Shown here in pieces: positions 16,985 to 24,506 of a stretch of 46,300 nt of DNA (within the stretch, counting starts at the first letter, position 1; every line of letters starts with the position of its first letter). The notes under the pieces were generated by a model, which saw only the letters and a program-made list of their open reading frames with translations, did no database searches and had not been told where the DNA came from. This DNA is from Aequorivita soesokkakensis (GTDB lineage: Bacteria > Bacteroidota > Bacteroidia > Flavobacteriales > Flavobacteriaceae). The translations under genes were made by a program, and so were the position numbers. Where the stretch lies: assembly GCF_001641085.1 (NCBI RefSeq), contig NZ_LXIE01000014.1, positions 1 to 46,300 on the forward strand, given 5' to 3'.

Positions 16985-19399
16985 ATGCAGACAAACCCAA
17001 AGACTAACGGCGAGATTTCTTTTGAAGATTTTAAAAAAGAAGTGCTGAATGATTACAAAATAGCAGTAACCAGCCGCGAGTGTAGTCTGTTGGGCCGTCG
17101 CGAAGTGTTGACGGGAAAAGCAAAATTCGGAATTTTTGGCGATGGAAAGGAAGTGCCACAATTAGCGTGGGCAAAAGCATTCCAAAATGGTGATTGGCGA
17201 AGCGGATACTACCGCGACCAAACTTTTATGATGGCGATCGGGAAATTGACCATCGAGCAGTTTTTTGCAGGTCTTTATGCACATACTGACATTAAAGCAG
17301 ACCCAATGAGCGCCGGAAGACAGATGGGCGGTCACTTTGCAACACATAGTTTAAATGAGGACGGCAGTTGGAAAAACCTTACCGCTCAAAAAAATAGCAG
17401 TGCCGATATTTCACCCACCGCAGGCCAAATGCCCCGTTTATTGGGTTTGGCGCAAGCTTCAAAAATTTTCAGAAATGTAAAAGGGATTGAAGATAAAACC
17501 AATTTCTCCATAAACGGTAATGAAGTTGCATGGGGAACCATAGGAAATGCTAGTACAAGTGAAGGCCTTTTCTGGGAAACCATAAATGCAGCCGGAGTTT
17601 TACAAGTACCAATGGTGATGAGTGTTTGGGACGATGAATACGGAATTTCCGTTCACGCAAAATATCAAACTACCAAAGAAAATATTTCAGAAATACTTAA
17701 AGGATTTCAACGCACAGAAGAAGAAAACGGTTACGAAATCATACGCGTAAAAGGCTGGGATTATCCAGAGCTTATTGAGGTTTACAACCGTGCTTCACAA
17801 ATTGCGCGCGAAGAGCACGTTCCCGTTTTGATTCACGTGCAACAACTTACGCAACCGCAAGGCCACAGCACAAGCGGTTCGCACGAACGCTACAAAAGCA
17901 AGGAGCGTTTGGAGTGGGAAGCAAAATATGACTGCAACGTAAAAATGCGGGAGTGGATGATAGCCAGCGATATTGCTTCGGAAGAAACCCTTGTAGAAAT
18001 TGAAAACGATATAAAGAAAAAAGTCCGCGATGGTAAAAAAGCGGCTTGGGAAGCTTTCCTTGCGCCACAAAAAAAAGAACAGGAAGAAGCGGTAGTTCTG
18101 CTTGGCAACTTAGCCGAAAACAGCGCCAATAAAGTTTTCATTGAAAAAATAAAAAACGAACTGGCTTCAGAAAAGGAACCTTTGCGCAGAAATATTCTTG
18201 CAGCGGCACGTAAAGCGTTGCGATATAGCGTTGGTGAAGCTTCTTCAGAAAAGAAACAATTACAGGATTGGATCAATAATTATTTCGAAATAATCCAGCC
18301 AAAATACAGCGCCCACCTTTATAGTGAGGCAAAAGAAAATGCAAAAACCATAAAAGAAGTCCTTCCCTCCTACGCCAATGACGCCGAGGATGTAGATGGC
18401 CGTGTTATTATCCGCGACAACTTTGACGCTATATTCAGTAAACATCCAGAAGTTTTGATTTTTGGGGAAGATGCCGGAGAGATTGGCGACGTAAACCAAG
18501 GTTTGGAAGGAATGCAGGAAAAATACGGCAAACTAAGGGTTGCCGATGCAGGAATTCGCGAAGCTACTATTCTTGGGCAGGGAATTGGAATGGCGATGCG
18601 TGGCCTCCGCCCTATCGCCGAAATTCAGTATTTAGACTATATATTGTATTGTCTTCAAATAATGAGTGATGATTTGGTGACGGTGCGTTACCGAACCAAC
18701 GGTACCCAAAAAGCCCCATTGATTGTTCGTACCCGTGGCCACAGACTGGAAGGTATTTGGCACAGTGGCTCACAAATGGGCGGTTTGATCCATTTACTAC
18801 GCGGAATGTATATACTTGTACCGCGAAATATGACCAAAGCCGCAGGTTTTTACAATACATTGTTGGAAACTGACGAACCCGCTTTGGTTATTGAATGCTT
18901 GAACGGTTACCGTTTAAAGGAAAAAATGCCGAACAATCTGGGCGAAATTAGAACGCCAATTGGTGTTGTTGAAACTATTAAAGAAGGAACGGACATTACC
19001 TTGGTTTCTTACGGAAGCACTATAAGAATTGTGGAAGAAGCCGCAAAAGAACTGCAACAAGCAGGAATAGATGCCGAAATTATTGACGTGCAATCCCTAC
19101 TTCCTTTAGACTTGAATCATGATTTGGTAAAAAGTGTAGCCAAAACCAACCGTTTGCTTGTTATTGACGAAGACGTTTCTGGCGGAGCCTCAGCTTATAT
19201 ACTTCAAAACATTTTGGATGTTCAGGGCGGTTATAAACACTTGGACAGCAAGCCACAAACGCTTGCCGCGAAAGATCATCGTCCAGCTTATGGAACGGAT
19301 GGCGATTACTTTAGCAAGCCTTCCGTTGAAGATGTTTATGAAAAGGTTTATGAAATTATGCATGAATCAAATCCGTTAGATTTTCCAAAATTGCGATAA
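16985..19399 (+). CDS. Fused alpha/beta E1 component of a 2-oxoacid dehydrogenase
   Basis: 804 residues. The first half is an E1-alpha thiamin diphosphate domain (GYYRDQTFMMAIG, GRQMGGHFATHS, and a TPP-site region around NASTSEGLFWETIN); the second half is an E1-beta domain (FGEDAGEIGDVNQGLEGMQEKYG, IREATILGQGIGMAMRG, and C-terminal transketolase-type fold with YGSTIRIVEEAAKEL). It decarboxylates a 2-oxoacid and passes the acyl group to lipoyl-E2. The alpha/beta fusion is common in Bacteroidota. The substrate (branched-chain 2-oxoacids or pyruvate) cannot be fixed from motifs; the branched-chain type is more likely given alpha/beta similarity. It has its own promoter and a strong terminator, so it is monocistronic; E2 and E3 are not nearby. 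Confidence 0.93.
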   Translation: MQTNPKTNGEISFEDFKKEVLNDYKIAVTSRECSLLGRREVLTGKAKFGIFGDGKEVPQLAWAKAFQNGDWRSGYYRDQTFMMAIGKLTIEQFFAGLYAHTDIKADPMSAGRQMGGHFATHSLNEDGSWKNLTAQKNSSADISPTAGQMPRLLGLAQASKIFRNVKGIEDKTNFSINGNEVAWGTIGNASTSEGLFWETINAAGVLQVPMVMSVWDDEYGISVHAKYQTTKENISEILKGFQRTEEENGYEIIRVKGWDYPELIEVYNRASQIAREEHVPVLIHVQQLTQPQGHSTSGSHERYKSKERLEWEAKYDCNVKMREWMIASDIASEETLVEIENDIKKKVRDGKKAAWEAFLAPQKKEQEEAVVLLGNLAENSANKVFIEKIKNELASEKEPLRRNILAAARKALRYSVGEASSEKKQLQDWINNYFEIIQPKYSAHLYSEAKENAKTIKEVLPSYANDAEDVDGRVIIRDNFDAIFSKHPEVLIFGEDAGEIGDVNQGLEGMQEKYGKLRVADAGIREATILGQGIGMAMRGLRPIAEIQYLDYILYCLQIMSDDLVTVRYRTNGTQKAPLIVRTRGHRLEGIWHSGSQMGGLIHLLRGMYILVPRNMTKAAGFYNTLLETDEPALVIECLNGYRLKEKMPNNLGEIRTPIGVVETIKEGTDITLVSYGSTIRIVEEAAKELQQAGIDAEIIDVQSLLPLDLNHDLVKSVAKTNRLLVIDEDVSGGASAYILQNILDVQGGYKHLDSKPQTLAAKDHRPAYGTDGDYFSKPSVEDVYEKVYEIMHESNPLDFPKLR

Positions 19400-19428
19400 A
19401 ATCCACACTTTAAAGATTTTGAAAATCA

Positions 19429-19450
19429 TAGGGGGATTTCCCCCTATTTT
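19429..19450 (+). terminator. Terminator after the E1 gene
   Basis: Stem TAGGGGG (19429-19435) with CCCCCTA (19440-19446), 4-nt loop ATTT, followed by a short T run. It separates E1 from the asnB leader. Confidence 0.75.
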
Positions 19451-19470
19451 CAATTTAATTCAAAAAATAA

Positions 19471-19502
19471 TTGCTTTTAGTCCTATAATTATTTTACATT
19501 AG
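19471..19502 (+). promoter_or_regulatory. Candidate promoter of the asnB leader transcript
   Basis: TTG at 19471-19473 and TACATTAG at 19495-19502 (21 nt apart). The -7 element differs from TAnnTTTG at one position. It would place the transcription start near 19508, about 25 nt before the leader-peptide ATG. Confidence 0.4.
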
Positions 19503-19532
19503 CAATTCAATTATAAAAACAAAAACAAGTTT

Positions 19533-19583
19533 ATGTTGCATTTCAGCCTAAATACAAACAATAATAATAACGTGCTGCCGTAA
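19533..19583 (+). CDS. Asn-rich leader peptide of the asnB attenuator
   Basis: A 16-residue open frame, MLHFSLNTNNNNNVLP, with six Asn codons (AAT, AAC, AAT, AAT, AAT, AAC) among the seven codons from 19551 to 19571. It ends in TAA 22 nt before a strong intrinsic terminator and about 120 nt before asnB, the gene for asparagine synthetase. A run of codons for the end product, followed by a terminator and an alternative hairpin, is the classic arrangement of ribosome-mediated transcription attenuation. If charged Asn-tRNA is scarce the ribosome would stall on the Asn codons and allow read-through. It is too short to be found by ordinary gene callers. There is no Shine-Dalgarno sequence, as is normal for this phylum. 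Confidence 0.8.
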   Translation: MLHFSLNTNNNNNVLP

Positions 19584-19584
19584 T

Positions 19585-19620
19585 AAAAACTTGTCGCGAT
19601 ATATGGCCTGTCAAGTTTTT
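19585..19620 (+). promoter_or_regulatory. Antiterminator hairpin of the asnB attenuator
   Basis: AAAAACTTG (19585-19593) pairs perfectly over 9 bp with CAAGTTTTT (19612-19620), using part of the 5' arm and loop of the terminator; the two hairpins exclude each other. The left arm starts right behind the leader-peptide stop codon, so a ribosome at the stop would cover it, while one stalled on the Asn codons would not. The left arm can also pair with ACAAGTTT (19525-19532) just before the leader ATG, giving a 1:2 pairing as in classical attenuators. Confidence 0.7.
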
Positions 19621-19640
19621 TCTTGACAGGCTTTTTTTTT
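19606..19640 (+). terminator. Attenuator terminator upstream of asnB
   Basis: Perfect 10-bp stem GCCTGTCAAG (19606-19615) with CTTGACAGGC (19622-19631), loop of six T, followed by nine T. A very strong intrinsic terminator placed between the Asn leader peptide and asnB. Confidence 0.9.
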
Positions 19641-19641
19641 A

Positions 19642-19672
19642 CATCCCCCTTGCCCCCTTCAAAGGGGGAATG
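19642..19672. repeat. C-rich/G-rich palindromic element, REP-like
   Basis: CATCCCCC, then CCCCCTT (19653-19659) and AAGGGGG (19662-19668) forming a hairpin, then AATG. It lies between the attenuator terminator and the asnB ATG. Elements with CCCCCTT...AAGGGGG are known to me as a common intergenic repeat in flavobacterial genomes; only one full copy is in this window. Confidence 0.45.
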
Positions 19673-19706
19673 TCAATACTAACTAATCAATTAAAAAATA
19701 GAAATT

Positions 19707-21374
19707 ATGTGTGGAATTGTATGTGCATTCAAATTAAAAGAGCCCGCAGAGGCCTTAAGACTTCAGGTATTGTCAATGGCAAAATGTATCCGTCACCGCG
19801 GGCCGGACTGGAGCGGAATTTTCAGTAACGACAAAGCAATTATGGCGCACGAACGCCTCGCCATTGTAGATCCCACTTCTGGCAAGCAACCGCTTTTCAG
19901 CAGTGATGGCAACCTCGTTTTAGCAGCCAATGGCGAAATTTATAACCATATGGCTCTTCGGAAACAATTCAAGGATTATGAATTCCAGACCAAAAGCGAC
20001 TGCGAGGTAATCCTTCCGTTATATAAAGAAAAAGGTGCCAGCTTCCTCGATGAAATGAACGGCATCTTCGGCTTTGCGCTTTATGATATTGAAAACGACA
20101 ACTATTTTATCGCCCGCGACCATATGGGCATTATTCCACTTTATTATGGTTGGGACCAAAACGGAACCTTTTACGTAGCTTCCGAATTAAAAGCTTTGGA
20201 AGGCGTTTGCACAAAAATAGAACTCTTCCCGCCCGGTCATTATCTGGACAGCCGCGAAGGCGAACTGAAACGCTGGTACTCCCGCGATTGGATGGAATAT
20301 GAAAACGTAAAGGAAAACGAAACAAAAATTGCCGAACTCCGCAAAGCCTTGGAAGCAGCAGTACACCGTCAATTGATGAGCGATGTGCCATATGGAGTTT
20401 TACTTTCCGGCGGCCTGGACAGCAGCATCACTTCCGCCATCGCAAAAAAATATGCCGAAAAACGTATTGAAAGCGAAGACACCGAAGGCGCTTGGTATCC
20501 ACAGCTTCACAGTTTCGCTATCGGACTTGAAGGCAGCCCCGATCTTGCAGCTGCACAAAAAGTGGCAGATCATTTAAAGACCGTTCACCACGAAATAAAA
20601 TTCACAATTCAGGAAGGAATCGATGCCATCCGCGATGTGATTTATCACTTGGAAACCTACGATATTACCACCATCCGTGCCAGTACACCTATGTATTTAA
20701 TGGCCCGCGCCATTAAGGCGATGGGTATAAAAATGGTACTAAGCGGTGAAGGAGCTGACGAAATTTTTGGCGGCTACCTCTATTTCCACAAAGCCCCCAA
20801 TGCAGAGGAATTCCACAAGGAAAACGTGCGCAAGTTGGACAAACTACATATGTATGATTGCCTCCGCGCCAACAAATCCCTAGCCTCTTGGGGAATTGAA
20901 GGCCGTGTACCCTTTCTCGATAAGGAATTTATGGACGTCGCTATGCGCATAAACCCGCAGGACAAAATGATAAACGGCGAACGCATGGAAAAGTGGGTAT
21001 TGCGAAAAGCCTTTGAAGACATGCTCCCCGAAAGCGTTGCCTGGCGACAAAAGGAACAATTTAGCGATGGTGTGGGCTACAGTTGGATAGACACCCTAAA
21101 GGAAATGGTAAACGAAAAAGTAACCGACGAACAGTTGGCAAACGCCAAATACAAATTCCCCCTCCAAACCCCCACCAGCAAGGAAGAGTTTTACTACCGA
21201 AGCATTTTCGCAGAACATTTCCCCAGCGACACCGCTGCCCTAAGCGTGCCCAGTGTACCCTCGGTGGCATGCAGCAGCCCCATTGCTTTGGAGTGGGATG
21301 CCAGCTTTAAGAATATGAACGACCCAAGCGGCAGGGCGGTAAAAAATGTCCATACAGATGCTTATGCGAAGTAG
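19707..21374 (+). CDS. asnB: Glutamine-hydrolysing asparagine synthetase B
   Basis: 555 residues, matching AsnB length. Class II glutamine amidotransferase domain with catalytic Cys2 (MCGIVCAF), RHRGPDWSG and ANGEIYNH; then the ATP-pyrophosphatase synthetase domain with LSGGLDSS, LSGEGADEIFGGYLYFHKAP and the EGRVPFLDKEF segment. It makes asparagine from aspartate, glutamine and ATP. The initiator Met must be removed to expose Cys2. Preceded by the Asn leader peptide, antiterminator and terminator, so expression is predicted to rise when Asn-tRNA charging is low. Followed by a good terminator (21488-21522), so it is a single-gene unit. Codon use is somewhat GC-richer than that of its neighbours. 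Confidence 0.96.
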   Translation: MCGIVCAFKLKEPAEALRLQVLSMAKCIRHRGPDWSGIFSNDKAIMAHERLAIVDPTSGKQPLFSSDGNLVLAANGEIYNHMALRKQFKDYEFQTKSDCEVILPLYKEKGASFLDEMNGIFGFALYDIENDNYFIARDHMGIIPLYYGWDQNGTFYVASELKALEGVCTKIELFPPGHYLDSREGELKRWYSRDWMEYENVKENETKIAELRKALEAAVHRQLMSDVPYGVLLSGGLDSSITSAIAKKYAEKRIESEDTEGAWYPQLHSFAIGLEGSPDLAAAQKVADHLKTVHHEIKFTIQEGIDAIRDVIYHLETYDITTIRASTPMYLMARAIKAMGIKMVLSGEGADEIFGGYLYFHKAPNAEEFHKENVRKLDKLHMYDCLRANKSLASWGIEGRVPFLDKEFMDVAMRINPQDKMINGERMEKWVLRKAFEDMLPESVAWRQKEQFSDGVGYSWIDTLKEMVNEKVTDEQLANAKYKFPLQTPTSKEEFYYRSIFAEHFPSDTAALSVPSVPSVACSSPIALEWDASFKNMNDPSGRAVKNVHTDAYAK

Positions 21375-21487
21375 GGAGAAGTAAAATATAATTTTTTTCT
21401 CGGCCTATTTATATTTTTTGTAAATTTAGGTTATTCTTAAAATTTGCCATGGTTTTAAGGCAGAGTTAAACAATTTATTAAAAGGTC

Positions 21488-21522
21488 AAACGCCAGTGAT
21501 TTTGTTTCACTGGCGTTTTTTT
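21488..21522 (+). terminator. Terminator after asnB
   Basis: Stem AAACGCCAGTG (21488-21498) with CACTGGCGTTT (21508-21518), followed by a T run to 21522. About 110 nt after the asnB stop. Confidence 0.85.
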
Positions 21523-21622
21523 ATGCGCTTCCCTCAACCTTTCGTTGATAACTTCCTGAAACCTATTCTTTAACAACTTGGGTTTTGGGGTATATTTGAA
21601 GAGAAACAATAAAAGATATAAT

Positions 21623-21652
21623 GCGGATAAACACCATATGGTGTTTATCCGC
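21623..21652. repeat. Perfect 30-bp palindrome
   Basis: Two 15-nt arms without a spacer: GCGGATAAACACCAT and its reverse complement. It touches the left inverted repeat (21653-21669) of the following AT-rich gene. It could form a cruciform or hairpin and may be part of the boundary of an inserted unit. Confidence 0.8.
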
Positions 21653-21669
21653 TTGTTGCCATTAATTTT
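21653..21669. repeat. Left 17-bp inverted repeat around the secreted-protein gene
   Basis: TTGTTGCCATTAATTTT, the exact reverse complement of 23138-23154. It ends 12 nt before the ATG of the gene it flanks. Confidence 0.75.
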
Positions 21670-21681
21670 GATAAAAAACAA

Positions 21682-23136
21682 ATGAAGAGATTTTTATTTA
21701 TTACAATTTTATTATGCCAAAGTTTAATCATAGCGCAAAACGAATCTGATTTTAAAATATATGAAAGTCCAGCTTATAACGACGAAGTAAAAACTGATAG
21801 CGTAAGAGCTATATACACTTCTGATTTAGGTAATACTGGAATTGTGAGAAATGACGAAAAACGAATTGTATTTGATTTATTTAACGAGAAATTATCAAAG
21901 ATTCACACAAAGATTATTGAGACAGACCGTAAAGAAACTTATATTGGAGATATTTTTTTCAATAATCAAATTAATGTTTTTACAGAGACGTTTCCAGATA
22001 AAGACGTAAAAGTACTTTCCTGTTATGTTTATAATTTAATTGACAAAACAGATAGAAAAATTGAGTTATCATCAACTACAATTGATAAAAGGTTAAGTCT
22101 TTTTTCTAATGAAAAAGGTGCGGAATTTTCAATTTCACCAAATATGAACTATTTCTCAATAACCAATTATACCATTCACAGAGATGAGATTTTTTATCAT
22201 GTTAGTGTATTCGATTCCAAAACTTATAAATTGATTTATGACCAACAAATTACCCGGAATGAAAACAAATTTTATTCACTTTCAGAAATTAAAATTGATA
22301 ACGAAAAAAACGTATTCGTATTAAGCGAATCCTTTTATGATGAGGAATCTCCTAAACTAAAAAGTGAAGAAAATAGACATTTTATTTTAGAAAAATTTAA
22401 TGGGAATAATTATTCAAAATTGAATTTAGATTTGGAAGGTAAGCACATTAAATCCTTAAAAACTGTCGTGAATGAAAATGATTATAATGTTTACGGTTTT
22501 TATTCTGATTCGGGTTTGAATGCAATTAAAGGTGTTTGTAATATTTTAGTTGACATGAATAAATTTGAAATAATTGAGAAAAACTTGCAAGATTTGCCAG
22601 CACAAGTTTATGAAGATTTGTTTGGTAATGACAAAGTAGATAAGAAAAAAGATGAAGAGTTGTTTAATTTCAAAATAGATTATATTCTAAATGACAGTCA
22701 AGACAATGTTTATCTGTTGGCTGAACAATTTTACATAACTTATAATAATAATCAAAAGGTTGAGCATTATGATGATATTTTAATAATCAAATTCAACTCC
22801 AATGGCAATTTAGATTGGGGAAGAAGTATTTTTAAAAAGGATTATAGAACTTCCTATAAAGCCTTTCTCAAAAATGATGATTTGCACATCATTTTAAATT
22901 CAGGAAAAGAGCTAAAAGAACTCGAAGACGGCAGAACCAAAACATCTCAAGGATTTTTTGAATCATCCGCTTTATATGATTTTGTTTATAATAGTTCTGG
23001 AAATAATTCAATTCACAAACTTCAAAACAACAAAAAGAACACTTATTATTTGCCAAAATTTGGTAATTATATAAATGGTAAATTTATTATGATAAGTGAT
23101 TCACGGAATGAACGACAGTTTATGTCATTGGAGTAA
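21682..23136 (+). CDS. Secreted protein of unknown function in an inverted-repeat-bounded unit
   Basis: 484 residues, very AT-rich compared with asnB. The first 19 residues are a signal peptide (MKRFLFITILLCQSLIIAQ). The rest has repeating short beta-strand segments with patterns such as NNQINVF, ENDYNVYGFY and DSQDNVYLLAEQF, as in beta-propeller-like or secreted repeat proteins; no catalytic motif is recognised. There is no membrane helix after the signal. The gene is tightly framed: a 17-bp inverted repeat ends 12 nt before the ATG, and its partner starts one base after the stop codon, with a perfect palindrome outside the left copy. Composition and boundaries suggest a transferred cassette-like unit; this is inference. 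Confidence 0.6.
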   Translation: MKRFLFITILLCQSLIIAQNESDFKIYESPAYNDEVKTDSVRAIYTSDLGNTGIVRNDEKRIVFDLFNEKLSKIHTKIIETDRKETYIGDIFFNNQINVFTETFPDKDVKVLSCYVYNLIDKTDRKIELSSTTIDKRLSLFSNEKGAEFSISPNMNYFSITNYTIHRDEIFYHVSVFDSKTYKLIYDQQITRNENKFYSLSEIKIDNEKNVFVLSESFYDEESPKLKSEENRHFILEKFNGNNYSKLNLDLEGKHIKSLKTVVNENDYNVYGFYSDSGLNAIKGVCNILVDMNKFEIIEKNLQDLPAQVYEDLFGNDKVDKKKDEELFNFKIDYILNDSQDNVYLLAEQFYITYNNNQKVEHYDDILIIKFNSNGNLDWGRSIFKKDYRTSYKAFLKNDDLHIILNSGKELKELEDGRTKTSQGFFESSALYDFVYNSSGNNSIHKLQNNKKNTYYLPKFGNYINGKFIMISDSRNERQFMSLE

Positions 23137-23137
23137 A

Positions 23138-23154
23138 AAAATTAATGGCAACAA
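23138..23154. repeat. Right 17-bp inverted repeat around the secreted-protein gene
   Basis: AAAATTAATGGCAACAA, the exact reverse complement of 21653-21669, starting one base after the stop codon of the gene. No 30-bp palindrome is found on this side. Confidence 0.75.
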
Positions 23155-23262
23155 AGAACTGAGGTAAAAAACAACTAATTTCTTCAATAAATTTTGACAG
23201 TATTATTCTACGCTTACAGATTGAGATAATAGACCCGTAAGCTATTTTTTTTGTGTATTCAA

Positions 23263-23385
23263 TTATTTTACCGCAAGCACCGAAACGAATTCCGCGTCAT
23301 AGGGCAGGCCACTCGTGCTCAAGACATAAATATTACCTTCCCCCCAGCTAACACAAGTTTGCAACGTGTGCTCACATCCTAAACC
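23263..23385 (-). pseudogene. Remnant of a gene C-terminus
   Basis: On the minus strand a 40-codon frame ending in TAA encodes a protein-like tail (LQTCVSWGEGNIYVLSTSGL, then PYDAEFVSVLAVK). It resembles the end of a beta-propeller or lactonase-type protein and its base composition is more gene-like than the AT-rich tract beside it. There is no start codon, and upstream it runs into a stop and then into the heptad repeat tract. Most likely the left-over end of a deleted gene; the parent family is not identified with certainty. Confidence 0.35.
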
Positions 23386-23401
23386 TCACCTCCCACACAA
23401 A

Positions 23402-23605
23402 ACTTTCATATTTTCACTCCATACTTTCACAAATTAGCTTCATACTTTCATATTTTATGCAATAACTTTCATAAAATACTTTTACATTTTAAATTTTACA
23501 TTTATCATTTTAACTTTATATTCCTATATTTTCATATTCTAACATTAAACTTTCACTTTTTTCTTTTATACTTTCACATTTTCCTTTTCTACTTTCAAAA
23601 ACATA
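23402..23605. repeat. Degenerate heptad repeat tract with 21-nt spacing (ACTTTCA word)
   Basis: About 200 bases of 7-nt words of the ACTTTCA / CATTTTA type. Exact ACTTTCA occurs at 23402, 23423, 23444, 23464, 23549, 23570 and 23591; ATTTTCA occurs at 23528. Spacings are 21, 21, 20, 85 (about four times 21), 21 and 21 nt. The tract fills most of the gap in front of the XRE regulator gene. Apart from the gene remnant and this tract, the 520-base gap 23137-23657 holds nothing recognisable. Confidence 0.65.
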
Positions 23606-23657
23606 CTTGCAACATTCCAAATAAAACAATAATTTAGTAAAACAAAACCCAAGCAGT

Positions 23658-24020
23658 ATGATAACACTAAACCTAGAACAAGTATTCAAGGCCCGTGGCA
23701 TAGACAAAGGCTATTCACTTATGATAAAACACGGCATATCAAGCAGCGCAGCGGGCAACCTACTCTACAGAGCGCCCCGCAGCATCCGCCTAAAACATAT
23801 AGAAATACTTTGCAAGCACCTAGTCTGCGAACCAAGCGACCTCTTCGCCTATACCCCAGAAAAAAATGAGACCCTAAATGAGAACCACCCCCTACAAAAA
23901 CTCATCCGCGACCAAGCAGAGGCCAACCTAAAACAAGCCATAAGCAACCTAAGCTACCAAGAGCTCATAGCGATCACAAAAAACATCAGCAAGAACAAAA
24001 AAGAAGACAATTCACATTAA
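23658..24020 (+). CDS. XRE-type helix-turn-helix regulator
   Basis: 120 residues. Residues about 5-65 match the Cro/C1-type HTH of the short YozG-like group: a helix-turn-helix around KHGISSSAAGNLLYRAPRSIRLKH, then the hallmark LKHIEILCKHLVCEPSDLFAY. The C-terminal 50 residues are helical and charged (NHPLQKLIRDQAEANLKQAI) and may serve in dimerisation. Such proteins are small DNA-binding repressors. No partner toxin or phage gene is adjacent. It is 71 nt upstream of the STAS-like gene, in the same direction, so they may be co-transcribed. Upstream lies the ACTTTCA repeat tract. Confidence 0.78.
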   Translation: MITLNLEQVFKARGIDKGYSLMIKHGISSSAAGNLLYRAPRSIRLKHIEILCKHLVCEPSDLFAYTPEKNETLNENHPLQKLIRDQAEANLKQAISNLSYQELIAITKNISKNKKEDNSH

Positions 24021-24091
24021 TTTTAAAAAGCAGTCCTAAAATAATAGTCAAAACTTCCGTATCTTTAGGAAACTAACCAATACAGAGTACT

Positions 24092-24487
24092 ATGGGCATG
24101 TTTCACTATTACGAATTCAAGGAGTCACAAGTTTTTATTTTTGATAATTTCCTTGTGAACCAAATCAAGGAAGGAATTACTGTAATCCCTGCCCACAATG
24201 ACAAACTGCGCAAAGTGATAGACAAACATTTTGCAAACAAAAAAATGGTCTATATCTCGAATAGATATTTTAACTACGCAGTAGATCCCCTAACCTATCT
24301 CGAAACCTCAAAAATCCACAACCTTGTGGCTATGGCCATTGTGGCCGATACCGCTATCGCAAAATCAAACGCAGCTCTGGAAAGTATGTTCTATAAAAAG
24401 AAATTTGAAGTATTTGAGACCCTAAGCGAAGCAATGGCTTGGGTTCAAATACAACTTGCAGAAAGCGAAGTCACAAAAGAAAATTAA
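24092..24487 (+). CDS. SpoIIAA/STAS-like small protein, paralogue 1
   Basis: 131 residues. Shares a pattern with the protein at 29030-29434: a YISNRYFNYAVDP segment in the middle, then a valine-rich strand (MAIVADTAIAKSNAALES) and KKKFEVFETLSEAMAWV at the end. The alternation of strands and helices and the length suggest the STAS-like (SpoIIAA-like) fold common as lone small proteins in flavobacteria. No function is known. No signal peptide; cytoplasmic. Its 3' end converges on menB with 19 nt between stops. A TATCTTTA sequence about 25 nt before the ATG is an imperfect promoter element. Confidence 0.6.
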   Translation: MGMFHYYEFKESQVFIFDNFLVNQIKEGITVIPAHNDKLRKVIDKHFANKKMVYISNRYFNYAVDPLTYLETSKIHNLVAMAIVADTAIAKSNAALESMFYKKKFEVFETLSEAMAWVQIQLAESEVTKEN

Positions 24488-24506
24488 AAAAAGTCTAAGT
24501 ACTAAA

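Noticed and set aside
16985-19399. Frameshift fusion of two E1 genes
   Set aside because: Alpha/beta fused E1 proteins of about this length are normal in Bacteroidota, and the frame is intact.
21653-23154. Integron attC sites around the secreted-protein gene
   Set aside because: The repeats lack the GTTRRRY core and the two-box layout of attC sites, and no integron integrase is seen; left as an unclassified inverted-repeat unit.
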